64,000 nt of DNA from an uncultured Acetatifactor sp. (GCA_910589035.1 CAJUSI010000079.1:1-64000), one strand, 5' to 3'. Numbered from the stretch's first letter, positions 15,640 through 24,618 are shown. Program-made: numbers and translations. The notes: generated by a model not told the origin, from the letters alone.

Positions 15640-16893
15640 ATGACAAAGATAGATATATTTTCCGGATTTTTGGGAGCGGGCAAGACCACTCTGATTAAGA
15701 AGCTTTTAAAGGAAGCGCTGGATGGCAGCAGGACCGTTCTGATTGAGAACGAGTTCGGTGAGATCGGGATTGATGGAGGCTTTTTGAAGGAGGCCGGAAT
15801 TGAGATCAGGGAAATGAACTCCGGCTGCATCTGCTGTTCCCTGGTGGGCGATTTCGGAACGGCTTTGAAAGAGGTAATCGAGACCTACGCGCCGGAGCGT
15901 ATTCTCATCGAGCCTTCCGGTGTGGGCAAGCTTTCCGATGTGCTGAGGGCAGTGGAAAATGTGGCTGCCGATCTGGATGTAAAAGTGAACAGTGCCGTGG
16001 CGGTGGTGGATGCTTCCAAGGCGAAGATGTATATCAGAAATTTCGGCGAATTCTTTATCAACCAGATTGAATATGCGGGAACCATTCTGCTCAGCAGAAC
16101 GGACAGGGTAAGCGCCGACAGGCTGCAGGAGTGTGTGGATATGGTGCGCGAGCATAATGCGAAGGCTGTCATCATTACCACGCCATTGGCGGAGCTGGAA
16201 GGAAAGAACGTATTGGAGACGATAGAGGGTGCGGATACTCTGGAGGGGATGATGAAGGAGATGCTGGAGCATGCCCATGGGGAGCATGAGCATCACCACC
16301 ATGGTCACGACCATGAGGAGGACCACTGCCATGAGCACCATCATCACGACCACGACCATGAGGAGGACCATTGCCACGAGCACCATGGTCACGGCCATGA
16401 GGAGGAACACTGCCATGAGCATCACCACCATGGTCACGACCATGAGGAGGACCACTGCCACGAGCGCCATGGTCACGACCATGAGGAGGACCACGGCCAT
16501 GAGCATCATGGTCACGACCATGAGGAGGACCACTGCCATGAGCACCATGGTCACGACCACGATGAGCACTGTAGCTGCGGCCATGATCATCATAGCCATG
16601 ACCATCATGGACATCATCATGCCGACGAAGTGTTTACCAGCTGGGGCAGGGAGACACCCGCGAAATTCTCCGGAGAGAAAATCGAAGATATCCTTAACGC
16701 ACTTGACAGCGGCGAATACGGCGCTATTCTGCGGGCAAAAGGAATGGTCCCCGCCGAGGACGGCACATGGATTTATTTTGATTATGTTCCCGAAGAGCAT
16801 GATATCCGGGCTGGAAAGCCGGCGGTGACAGGAAAATTCTGTGTGATCGGTTCCCAGCTGAAGGAAGATAAGCTGGAGGAACTGTTCCGCTGA
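15640..16893 (+). CDS. G3E-family (CobW/COG0523) GTPase with His-rich domain
   Basis: 417-residue metallochaperone-type GTPase. Walker A GFLGAGKTT is at 9-17, the metal-binding GCICC at 62-66 and the IEPSGVGK motif at about 92-99. A roughly 120-residue insertion at about 209-328 contains 58 His together with Asp, Glu and a few Cys, in repeats such as GHDHEEDHCHEHHGHDHEED. The CobW C-terminal domain follows. Such His-rich G3E proteins handle zinc, nickel or cobalt; zinc is the likeliest here but is not proven. AGGAAAGG precedes the ATG. Followed 113 bp later by a second G3E-like GTPase, suggesting a metal-homeostasis pair. Confidence 0.93.
   Translation: MTKIDIFSGFLGAGKTTLIKKLLKEALDGSRTVLIENEFGEIGIDGGFLKEAGIEIREMNSGCICCSLVGDFGTALKEVIETYAPERILIEPSGVGKLSDVLRAVENVAADLDVKVNSAVAVVDASKAKMYIRNFGEFFINQIEYAGTILLSRTDRVSADRLQECVDMVREHNAKAVIITTPLAELEGKNVLETIEGADTLEGMMKEMLEHAHGEHEHHHHGHDHEEDHCHEHHHHDHDHEEDHCHEHHGHGHEEEHCHEHHHHGHDHEEDHCHERHGHDHEEDHGHEHHGHDHEEDHCHEHHGHDHDEHCSCGHDHHSHDHHGHHHADEVFTSWGRETPAKFSGEKIEDILNALDSGEYGAILRAKGMVPAEDGTWIYFDYVPEEHDIRAGKPAVTGKFCVIGSQLKEDKLEELFR
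16265..16625 (+). repeat. His/Asp/Glu-coding imperfect repeats in the G3E GTPase gene
   Basis: Multiple imperfect copies of CATGGTCACGACCATGAGGA followed by GGACCACTGCCATGAGCAC code for GHDHEEDHCHEH units of about 12-15 residues. The DNA-level similarity of neighbouring units suggests recent expansion. Confidence 0.85.
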
Positions 16894-17006
16894 GAGGATA
16901 AGCCGGAACAAGGGCTGCATTGGGCGGCCGAACAGAAGCAACAGCTTTTTGGGCGGACAATGCAGAGGGAAGGAAAGGATTAGATTGGGAAAGGCGTGTG
17001 TAGAAA

Positions 17007-17939
17007 ATGAAACCGGTATATGTAATTAATGGTTTTTTGGAGAGCGGCAAAACGGAATTCATCAACTTTACGCTGGGACAGAATTATTTTCAGGTGAGGG
17101 GAAAGACCCTTCTGCTCCTGTGTGAGGAGGGAGAGAACGAGTACGATCCCGAGCTCTTAAAAAAGAGCCGCACGGAAGTGGAGCTGATCGAGCAGGAAGA
17201 GGATTTTAATCCGGCTCACCTGACGGAGCTTGAGAAAAAGCACAGGCCCGAGCGTATTATTATTGAGTATAACGGAATGTGGAATTACAAGAACGCGGTA
17301 TTGCCGAAATCCTGGAAGATAGAGCAGCAGATTACTACCATCGACGGCTCCACCTTTCCCATGTATTATACTAATATGCGTTCCCTTCTGGCGGAGATGA
17401 TCCGCAAATCGGAGATGATTATTTTTAACCGCTGTGATACAGTCCGGGATCAGCTCAATTCCTATAAAAGGAATATCAAGGCGGTGAACGCCTCCGCCGA
17501 TGTGGTATTTGAGGATTCCAAGGGCGAGATCGACGAGATTTTCGAGGAGGATCTGCCTTTTGATTTGAATCAGGAGACCATTGTGCTGGACAACCAGGGG
17601 TACGGCATCTGGTATCTGGATTCCATGGATCATCTGGAGCGCTATATCGGCAAGAAGCTGCAGTTTGTGGCGATGGTGCTGAAGCCGGAGAAGTTTCCCA
17701 GGGGATATTTTGTGCCGGGGCGGATGGCCATGACCTGCTGCGCGGAGGATATGGCGTTCCTGGGGTATGCCTGTGAATTCCCAGGAGCAGATGCTCTGAA
17801 GCAGCGGGAATGGGTGAAAGTGACCGCCACTGTTGCGAAGGAATACTGGGCGGATTATAAGGGTGAAGGTCCCATACTCCATGCGGTCAGCGTGGAGAAG
17901 ACGAAGGCTCCAAAAGATCCCGTCATCAGTTTCTCCTAG
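17007..17939 (+). CDS. CobW-like GTPase fused to a DUF1980-type domain
   Basis: 310 residues. The N-terminal two thirds resemble a G3E GTPase: Walker A GFLESGKTEF is at 9-18, and IIIEYNGMWNY takes the place of the IEPSGVGK motif. The CxCC metal motif of the paralog upstream is absent. The C-terminal part (about 210-300: FVAMVLKPEKFPRGYFVPGRMAMTCC, CEFPGAD, WVKVTATV) resembles the DUF1980/YcgQ C-terminal domain of the TIGR03943 permease partners. It may be a metal-sensing or metal-transfer GTPase acting with the His-rich paralog. The domain fusion is inferred by eye. Confidence 0.78.
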   Translation: MKPVYVINGFLESGKTEFINFTLGQNYFQVRGKTLLLLCEEGENEYDPELLKKSRTEVELIEQEEDFNPAHLTELEKKHRPERIIIEYNGMWNYKNAVLPKSWKIEQQITTIDGSTFPMYYTNMRSLLAEMIRKSEMIIFNRCDTVRDQLNSYKRNIKAVNASADVVFEDSKGEIDEIFEEDLPFDLNQETIVLDNQGYGIWYLDSMDHLERYIGKKLQFVAMVLKPEKFPRGYFVPGRMAMTCCAEDMAFLGYACEFPGADALKQREWVKVTATVAKEYWADYKGEGPILHAVSVEKTKAPKDPVISFS

Positions 17940-17983
17940 AGCGTGTTTGAAAATTGCTTTCTGCCAGATTCAAACACGCTCTA
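17937..17983. repeat. 15-bp perfect inverted repeat
   Basis: TAGAGCGTGTTTGAA (17937-17951, beginning in the stop codon of the preceding gene) pairs perfectly with TTCAAACACGCTCTA (17969-17983) across a 17-base loop. No T-run follows, so it is not a standard terminator. Confidence 0.85.
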
Positions 17984-18204
17984 GGCGCATGACAGCGAAA
18001 GTCTGCAAAGGGTCAAGACTTTGCTTCCGTATTGTCTGGCTTGCCTGGGGGAGGAAAAAGCCATAGAAGAGATCTCTGTGGGCCGGGAGGCATGCAACCG
18101 GCGGGACGTATGGAACGGAGCAGAGGCATGCAGGATACAGGCCCCAAACAGCAGCCGGGAGGCATGCAGCAGAATGGACATATGAAATGGAGAGGACGTA
18201 TTCG

Positions 18205-18981
18205 ATGGACAGGACACCTTCGATCGAAAAGGAATTACAGCAGCTGAAGAACAGGTTCCGCGATCTTGCGGCCAAATCTTTTCAGCAGGGGATCTATACC
18301 TTCTCTGGTTTCCTGGGAATGAGCGAACAGGATATATTCTGGCAGGAGGAAAAGGGGCTTCGGTATGCGGGATGCAGCCTGAGCGGCGGATGCGAAGGGG
18401 CGGACCGGGTGGTAGCGCGTTTCGGAAATCCGGAGGAGCTGGGATATGAGATGGCATTTCCTATTGTCTGCATCCGCGTCAGTCCCCTTTCCCGGAAATT
18501 TGCGGACGAGCTTTCCCACAGGGATTTTCTGGGGGCACTGATGAATCTGGGGATAGAGCGGAGCACATTGGGCGATATTAAGGTGGGAGAGAATCAGGCT
18601 TACCTTTTCTGCCTGGACTCCATGGCGGAGTTTATCTGTGAAAACCTGGGGCAGGTGAAGCATACCTGCGTAAAATGTACTCTCTCGGAAGGGATGGAAG
18701 GCAGCTTCCTGGAAGAACCGGATCCAGTGCAGATTCATGTACAGTCTCTGCGGGCGGATGCCGTGCTGGCCAGGGTATATGATATGTCCAGGGAGAAAAG
18801 CCTGGAACTATTCCGGGCAGGCAGGGTCTATGTGGACGGACGTCTCTGCACAAATAATTCCCGGCAGCTGAAAAGCGGGGAGACGGTGAATGCCAGGGGA
18901 TACGGGAAATTTATTCTGACAGGAGAGCCCCGGGAGACAAAAAAGGGAAGGCTGGCCGTGGAGGCGGCTGTGTACCGGTAA
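18205..18981 (+). CDS. YlmH-family RNA-binding protein (S4 domain)
   Basis: 258 residues from the ATG at 18205, which has GAGAGGA upstream; ATG 18187 is an alternative. The N-terminal domain with YAGCSLSGGCEGADRVVARFG and the central IRVSPLSRKFADELSHRDFLGALMNLG IERSTLGDI pattern are typical of YlmH. The C-terminal S4 RNA-binding domain is at about 180-245 (RADAVLARVYDMSREKSLEL, then RVYVDGRLC). YlmH proteins act on ribosomes and in the division gene cluster; here the gene lies outside that cluster, followed 22 bp later by a membrane protein gene. Confidence 0.9.
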   Translation: MDRTPSIEKELQQLKNRFRDLAAKSFQQGIYTFSGFLGMSEQDIFWQEEKGLRYAGCSLSGGCEGADRVVARFGNPEELGYEMAFPIVCIRVSPLSRKFADELSHRDFLGALMNLGIERSTLGDIKVGENQAYLFCLDSMAEFICENLGQVKHTCVKCTLSEGMEGSFLEEPDPVQIHVQSLRADAVLARVYDMSREKSLELFRAGRVYVDGRLCTNNSRQLKSGETVNARGYGKFILTGEPRETKKGRLAVEAAVYR

Positions 18982-19003
18982 AACGGCGGCAGGAGAAGAA
19001 ATT

Positions 19004-20035
19004 ATGTACTCATATTCAATAACTCAGTGGATGTTTTTTTTCTACTTCTATTGTTTTGCAGGATGGTGCGTGGAATCCGCCTATGTGTCCATTGAAAAAA
19101 GAAAGCTGACAAACAGGGGCTTTTTGAGAGGCCCTTTTCTGCCGCTGTACGGGAGCGGCGGCATAATGATGCTGGTGGTCTCCATGCCCTTTCGGGACAA
19201 TCTTGTGCTGACGTATCTGGCAGGCTGTGTGGGCGCTACGGTGCTGGAATATGTGACAGGAGTAATTATGGAAGCACTGTTCAAGGTGCGCTATTGGGAT
19301 TATTCCAACCAGCCGCTTAATTTCCAGGGGCGTATCTGCCTGGGAACCACGCTGGGCTGGGGACTTTTAACCATATTGATGACGCAGATTATTCATGTGC
19401 CTGTGGAGCGCTTTGTGCTGTCCATACCGGAGCAGGCCCTTAAGATCTCCACCATCATCTTTACCTCCTGCTTTCTGGTGGATTTTGCACTTTCCTTTAA
19501 GGCGGCCATCGACCTGCGGAACGTGCTCATTATGATGGAGCAGGTGAAGAAGGAAATGGTGCGCATCCAGAAGAGACTGGATGCCATTATCGCGCAGGCC
19601 GGGCAGGGGATGGGGAATTATAAGGCATCCCTTACAGAAAGCATGAGTACTGCAAAGGAAGAGTGGAGCGGGAGCATGGCGGAGCTGAAGGCAAGTGTGG
19701 AGACCAAGCTGGAGTCGCTGAAAAAAATCATCCTGACAAAGCCGGCGGGACATCTCGAAAATTTTCGGGAGGAGCTTTTGGAATTAAAAACAAAGTATGC
19801 CGTGAATTTGGCGTTCAGGAACCGCCTGGGGAGACTGAGAGATTTCTTCCAAAGGGATATGATCCGTTCCAACCCGGGAATGACATCCACCAGATTCCGG
19901 GAAGCGCTGGAAGAGCTGCAGTGCAGGGTTCAGGAGAAAAGATGTGAGGAGGACTGCGAAGGGACTCTGGAGGAAGAGACCGCCGAAGAGACTCTGGGGG
20001 AAAAGCTCGCCGAGGAAATACCGGATGAAGAATAA
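19004..20035 (+). CDS. PF06541-family membrane protein (putative ABC-transporter type IV)
   Basis: 343 residues. Five membrane segments in the first 180 residues contain the family opening FAGWCVESAYVSI, NRGFLRGPFLPLYGSGG and the VTGVIMEALFKVRYWDYS region. A long cytoplasmic tail (180-343) is predicted coiled-coil and ends in a repetitive acidic stretch (EETAEETLGEKLAEE). PF06541 proteins are named as transport proteins, but their function is unproven. GGAGAAG precedes the ATG. A second, shorter family member is at 32532-32969. Confidence 0.82.
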   Translation: MYSYSITQWMFFFYFYCFAGWCVESAYVSIEKRKLTNRGFLRGPFLPLYGSGGIMMLVVSMPFRDNLVLTYLAGCVGATVLEYVTGVIMEALFKVRYWDYSNQPLNFQGRICLGTTLGWGLLTILMTQIIHVPVERFVLSIPEQALKISTIIFTSCFLVDFALSFKAAIDLRNVLIMMEQVKKEMVRIQKRLDAIIAQAGQGMGNYKASLTESMSTAKEEWSGSMAELKASVETKLESLKKIILTKPAGHLENFREELLELKTKYAVNLAFRNRLGRLRDFFQRDMIRSNPGMTSTRFREALEELQCRVQEKRCEEDCEGTLEEETAEETLGEKLAEEIPDEE

Positions 20036-20321
20036 ATGCCTGCCCGGTCAGGAAAAAGGTTTTTTGAGAAAGTGTCTGCCGGTTTACTGGGTTAGAAAGA
20101 GCATTGATGTGTTCCCAAAATTCTGCAGGCGAAAAGACCGGCACACAGCATTTATTGTCTGTAATAGGGTTAGACCCCTCGTTTTAAGGCGAACCCCTCG
20201 GGTCAGCCCCATCCCTCAGGTTCCGAATGAAGTAAATCAGAAAATACTGAACTCCGCCGCTTCTGCATTTGCCGGCTTGGCTGGCCTGCTGCAAACACCA
20301 CAAAATAACAATGCAGTTGTA
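20036..20321. other. Non-coding region before the inverted-repeat elements
   Basis: No gene or RNA was recognised. The open frame running through it has no ribosome binding site and no family resemblance. Confidence 0.4.
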
Positions 20322-20456
20322 CAATATCCTCTCGGAATCTCCAAGCCTTATTTTATGCGGCTTCCAAGACACTATATTGATAAGTTCCTATCTTCTATGA
20401 CAAATCCGAATCGGAAACCATTGTTTTCTGCCAAAAGATTCCGAGGGACTATTACA
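20322..20456. repeat. 135-bp inverted-repeat element, copy 1
   Basis: The left end CCTCTCGGAATCTCC and the right end AGATTCCGAGGGACTATTA form near-perfect terminal inverted repeats. The whole element is similar to the element at 39765-39899 in the opposite orientation; for example TATTTTATGCGNCTTCCANGAC and TTGTTTTCTGCC are shared. The size and structure are MITE-like. Confidence 0.85.
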
Positions 20457-20591
20457 ATTTGCTCTCGGAATCTCTGAACTGTATTTCCTGGGGCTTATAA
20501 GATTCCGTTTTTACAGATTCCTCCGCCGTTTACGAAGAACTCGAAAAAGGAAGCGCCATATTCTGACAATAGATTCCGGGAGGCTATTACA
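20457..20591. repeat. 135-bp inverted-repeat element, copy 2 (divergent)
   Basis: It directly abuts copy 1. Left end TTGCTCTCGGAATCTCT; right end AGATTCCGGGAGGCTATTA. The interior is more diverged than between copies 1 and 3, but the length and termini agree. Confidence 0.7.
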
Positions 20592-20980
20592 CTCAAAGCG
20601 ATAAAAAGGCATTTTGAGTCTTTCGTTTTTTATTGATGGGTTACCGGATGCTGAATTTTCTTTCAGACCTGCAGCAATAATATTGTGTGCTGGTCTTTTT
20701 TGACTGTGGAATTTGTGGACATATCAAGGCTCTTTCTTTAATGGTAAATTGGCAGTAAGTTCAGCCTGAAATTTAGCGATTGTGTCCGTAAATCAAGGCT
20801 TTCTTGAGATAATCAATCACTTTTGGAAAAATTCTGATTATAAATTAATGCTGTAATTTACCGGTAGAAAAATGGGTATCTTAAAGAAACCTTAAACAAT
20901 TCAACTATTTTATGTTAAAGAAGGTTCTGGTAGAATGTTGGATAGACGAAATCATTTCGAAATGAGAGAGGCTGCAGATA
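20592..20980. other. Intergenic region upstream of the two-component system
   Basis: No gene is seen. It contains the terminator at 20666-20701 and an AT-rich stretch before the response regulator gene. ATGGTAAATTGGCAG and TAATTTACCGG at either end of 20741-20863 are weakly symmetric. No convincing promoter hexamers were chosen. Confidence 0.4.
20666..20701 (+). terminator. Intrinsic terminator
   Basis: GACCTGCAGCA pairs imperfectly with TGCTGGTC and is followed by TTTTTT. It would end transcripts coming from the PF06541 gene through the repeat elements. Confidence 0.6.
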
Positions 20981-21700
20981 ATGTATAATATTTTGATTTG
21001 CGACGATGAGAGAGACATCGTGAATGCACTGAAAATTTATCTGAATGATGTAAACTACAGGATTTTTGAGGCCTTCGATGGGAGAGAAGCTCTCAGGATA
21101 GTGGAGAAGGAGGACATCCATCTGGTGCTGCTGGATATCATGATGCCGGAGATGGACGGGATGGAGGCTATGGTGAAGATTCGGGAGAGGAGCAATGTCC
21201 CCATTATTCTGCTGACCGCGAAATCTGAGGATTCCGATAAGATTCTGGGCCTTACGGTGGGGGCGGATGATTATATTACAAAGCCCTTTCATCCGGTGGA
21301 GGTGTCCGCCCGGGTGAAATCCCAACTGCGCAGGTATATGCTTCTCGGCGCAGGGAATATCAGGCCGGAGGTGCTCAGATGCGGCGGAATCGAGATGGAT
21401 GATACCTGCAAGAAGGTACTTCTGGATGGGGAGGAAGTGGCGCTGACCCCCACGGAGTACGATATTCTCAAGCTTTTGATGACGCATCCGGGGCAGGTGT
21501 TCTCTCCAAAGGAGATATACAGGAAGATATGGAATGATCTGCCCTACGGAAGCGAGAATACGGTGGCCGTACATATCAGGCATCTAAGGGAGAAGCTGGA
21601 GATCAACCCTGCGGAACCCCGTTATATTAAGGTGGTATGGGGCCAGGGTTATAAATGTGAGGGGAATCAAACCCCACACGGCGGGCGGCGGGGGATTTGA
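20981..21700 (+). CDS. OmpR/VanR-family response regulator
   Basis: 239 residues. The receiver domain (1-120) has the complete active site: D9-D10 (CDDE), phospho-acceptor D53 (LLDIMMPEMDG), T82 and K104 (DYITKPFHP). The winged helix is at about 135-228 (LTPTEYDILKLL, VHIRHLREKLE, VVWGQGYK). A short tail of about 13 residues after GYK leads into a repeat array. It pairs with the histidine kinase 650 bp downstream, itself damaged by a nonsense codon. GAGAGG lies about 9 bases before the ATG. Confidence 0.93.
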   Translation: MYNILICDDERDIVNALKIYLNDVNYRIFEAFDGREALRIVEKEDIHLVLLDIMMPEMDGMEAMVKIRERSNVPIILLTAKSEDSDKILGLTVGADDYITKPFHPVEVSARVKSQLRRYMLLGAGNIRPEVLRCGGIEMDDTCKKVLLDGEEVALTPTEYDILKLLMTHPGQVFSPKEIYRKIWNDLPYGSENTVAVHIRHLREKLEINPAEPRYIKVVWGQGYKCEGNQTPHGGRRGI

Positions 21701-21721
21701 CCCTGGGGGCACTTGCCTCAT

Positions 21722-21840
21722 TGCCCAACGGGCAATGTTTGCCCAACGGGCAATGTCTGCCCAACGGGGCAATGTCTGCCCAACGGGGCAATGTCTGCTC
21801 AACGGGCAATGTCTGCTCAGTGAGCAGCGTTTGCTCGGCA
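21722..21840 (+). repeat. 18-bp palindromic-unit tandem array, locus 1
   Basis: Six and a half units of TGCCCAACGGGCAATGTT or close variants start at 21722, 21740, 21758, 21777, 21796, 21814 and 21832. Each unit is a small hairpin (TGCCC-AAC-GGGCA). In the sixth unit both arms change together to TGCTCA-GT-GAGCA. The head, CTTGCCTCATTGCCCAACGG, matches the head of the array at 29235-29370 read on the other strand. Confidence 0.92.
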
Positions 21841-22072
21841 GGCTCTCCTTTTAGGGCGCTTTTTGGCAAAGGCCGGTATAGCAGAAAATCTTCCTCGGGG
21901 TATTGGCCGACACAGCACAGAGAATATCCTGCAGGATAGCAGCTGAAGCTTGAAATATAACTGTTAATGACTATATACCGAGCTCAGCCAGAGGCCCTGC
22001 CCAACCCTGATAAACAATCTGACAAGTGCTTTTTACTACACCTATGCATATTCCAAAGCAGGCTGAAGGGAA

Positions 22073-22098
22073 CTGAGCATTGTATATAACCATTTAAC
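22073..22098 (+). repeat. Dispersed 26-bp motif, copy 1
   Basis: CTGAGCATTGTATATAACCA then TTTAAC. Related copies are at 41051-41076 and 47800-47826. Confidence 0.65.
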
Positions 22099-22113
22099 CG
22101 ATAACGCTTTTTG

Positions 22114-22253
22114 TCAGGTATGCCATATTTCAAAAAGCCAGAGAAATCAAGGTATTTCACACTTCATGACATACCTGATTAGGTATGCTGTTGCAAAATT
22201 CAGTTTTATGAAATCATTGATTTTCAACACTTTGCAGCTTATGACATACCTAA
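22114..22253. repeat. Two adjacent related hairpins
   Basis: TCAGGTATG (22114-22122) pairs with CATACCTGA (22170-22178). Directly next to it TTAGGTATG (22179-22187) pairs with CATACCTAA (22245-22253), with the second stem extended by GCTGTTGCAAA against TTTGCAGC. They lie 100-240 bp upstream of the histidine kinase gene. Confidence 0.75.
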
Positions 22254-22353
22254 CCTGAATTCGTTACAGTTTAATTGTTTTTAAATTATTGCCTGATAAG
22301 AAAGTATATAGATATTGAGAAGGAATTGTGGAAGAAAGGAGCCGTGGAAGAAA

Positions 22354-24600
22354 ATGAAAGAGAAATGGGCTGAGAAAGCAAATAAACAGGATGAGCAGTG
22401 GAAGATGCGGGAAGACCGGGCAGAAGAGGCGGGAAAGCAGGACGAGAAATGGGAAAGCCGGGCAGAAGAGAGGGAGAAGCAGGAAGGGAAATGGGAAAGC
22501 CGGGCAGAAGAGAGGGAGAAGCAGGAAGAAAAATGGGAAAGCCGGGTGGAAGAGAGGGAGAAGCAGGAAGGGAAATGGGAAAGCCGGGCAGAAGAGAGGG
22601 AGGAGCAGGAAGGGAAATGGGAAAGCCGGGCAGAAGACCGGAAGAGGCAGAAAGAAAAGCGAAAGAAGCAATTTCATCTCACTGGTTCGGTCACTGCAAA
22701 GATCACCGCCTTTTTCCTGCTGGCAATTTCTTTTTTTGCCGGAGCGGGAGCGGGGATACTCTGTATCCATCTGGCGAGAGAGGGATTCTACACGAGGGAT
22801 TTGGATACCGTGCTGTCAGAGAGCTTATGGGGGGAAGGACGAGATGCGATCTATCAGGTGGAATCGCTTCTGAACCAGGGCCTGGTGAAAGCGGCCGGGG
22901 AATATTGCGCGGCCGGAAATATTGACATTGAGCTGGCGAAGGTGAATGAGGAAGGCAGCCTGGAGGTGATATGGAGCACCTGGGACGGAAAGGAAACGGA
23001 TCTGACAGGGATACTCTACAGCGCATTTGACAGAATGGATAACAAGGTTACGGTAAACGGTCATACCCTTGAAAATGAAATACCGTATCTGTATCGATAT
23101 TATATCGATCCGGAATTCCCCGTAGAGGATGATTGCAGGGAAATGGCGGAACTGGTCACTTTTTTTTATAACGCGAAATTCGCGTTGATCGCGTTGGCGG
23201 CAGGAGGCCTGTTCCTCTGTCTTATATGCTTTATCTTCCTGATGTGCAGCGCGGGACACCGCAATGGGCAGGAGGGAATCGTGCCCGGCGTGCTGACCGG
23301 AATACATCTGGATGTGCTGACCCTGTTCTTCGGAGGAATGGCATCAGGAATCTGTGCGATAGCGGTTGAGATTGTATCCGGCATGGATAACTGGGGACAG
23401 ATTATCCTCCTGCCGGCATTCGGAAGTATGCTGGCAGTCTGGGCGACCCTCTACTGTATGGAGTTTGCCCTGCGTTTAAAGATGGGGAAATGCTGGAGGC
23501 ACAGCCTTATTTATGTGACGTTCAGGGGAATCGGAAGGATGCTGCGTTTTCTGGGCCGGGAGACAGGGAATCTGATCCGGGGAATCCCCATGATGCTGAC
23601 GGTTCTGACAGTATATTTCGGAATCCTCATCCTGGAATTTATGGGAATCGTTTTTGTGCAATCCGGAGCCGGTCCTCTGTTCTGGTTTTTGGAGAAGCTG
23701 GTGCTTCTGGTTGCGGTGATGTATATCGCTCAGATCTGCAACAAACTTTTGACAGCCGGCAGAGCGCTGGCAGAGGGAGAGGAAGGCTATGCGGTGGACA
23801 CCGTAAGAATGTTCGGAAGATTTAAGGAACATGGAGAAAATCTGAACAGCTTAAGCCGGGGAATTTCCAGAGCGGTGGCGGAGCGCATGAAGAGCGAGCA
23901 TCTGAAGACGGAACTGATCTCCAATGTGTCCCACGATCTGAAAACGCCCTTAACCTCCATCATCAATTACGCGGACCTGATCTGTGAGGAAGCGGGAAAG
24001 GGTGAGGAAGCGAATATTCCCAGGCTGAAAGAATTCGCCGAGGTACTGCTGCGCCAGTCCGGGCGTCTGAAAAAGCTTCTGGAGGATCTGATGGAAGCCT
24101 CCAAGGCCACTACGGGCAATCTGGAGGTGAATCTGGAGAGCTGCGAGGCAGGGGTGCTCCTCTCCCAGGCCGTGGGGGAATATCAGCAGAGAATGGAGGA
24201 AAAGGGGCTGGAGCTGGTCACTCGCAGATCCCGGGAGGAGGTGTGGATCCTGGCGGACGGCAGACATCTGTGGAGAGTGTTTGACAATCTGCTGAACAAT
24301 ATCTGCAAATATGCCCAGGAGAATTCCAGAGTGTACCTGAGCATCGAGACGGATGAGGAAAAGGCGAAAATTATTTTCCGCAATATGTCAAAATATGCGC
24401 TGGATATCTCCCCGGAGGAGCTTCAGGAGAGATTTGTAAGAGGCGACAAATCCCGTCATATGGAGGGGAACGGACTGTGATTGTCCATTGCCGGGAGCCT
24501 GGTAGAGCTGCAGAACGGGGAAATGGACATTGTCATTGACGGGGATCTGTTCAAGGTGGCACTGAGTTTTCCGCTTCAGAGCCGGGAAAGCCAGCCCTGA
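22354..24600 (+). pseudogene. Sensor histidine kinase interrupted by a TGA in the G2 box
   Basis: From the ATG at 22354 (AAGGAG 12 bases upstream) the frame gives 708 residues to a TGA at 24478-24480, then stays open for 39 codons to a TGA at 24598-24600. Residues about 22-100 are highly charged 14-residue repeats. A membrane helix (about 112-135), an extracytoplasmic part and a cluster of helices (about 270-490) follow. The H-box is at H527 (SNVSHDLKTPLTSI) and the N-box is near 645 (FDNLLNNICKYA). The TGA falls in the ATP-binding motif, which would read GNGLGLSIA with GGA in its place. So this kinase is probably inactive, or the base is a sequencing error. It partners the regulator at 20981. 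Confidence 0.88.
22420..22656 (+). repeat. 42-bp tandem repeat coding for charged 14-residue units
   Basis: AAATGGGAAAGCCGGGCAGA recurs at 22447, 22489, 22531, 22573 and 22615, an exact 42-bp period. It encodes KWESRAEEREKQEG units. Fourteen residues is two heptads, so a long charged coiled coil or single helix is predicted in the kinase's cytoplasmic N-terminus. Confidence 0.95.
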
Positions 24601-24618
24601 AGCGGCTGACTTTCCCGG
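24582..24618. terminator. Hairpin between the kinase and pyrI
   Basis: CCGGGAAAGCCAGCC pairs with GGCTGACTTTCCCGG with one bulge. It lies between convergent genes and overlaps the last codons of the kinase frame. There is no T-run, so its action as a terminator is uncertain. Confidence 0.45.

Noticed and set aside
15706..16941. Minus-strand frame with long runs of Met, Val and Ala opposite the His-rich GTPase
   Set aside because: It is the complement of the CAT/CAC and GAG repeats, not a membrane protein.
20036..20480. Gene at about 19944-20477
   Set aside because: The frame starts inside the PF06541 gene, has no ribosome binding site, and runs through a repeat element.
21722..21840. CRISPR array or att site
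   Set aside because: Eighteen-bp units are contiguous, with no spacers, no integrase and no cas genes.
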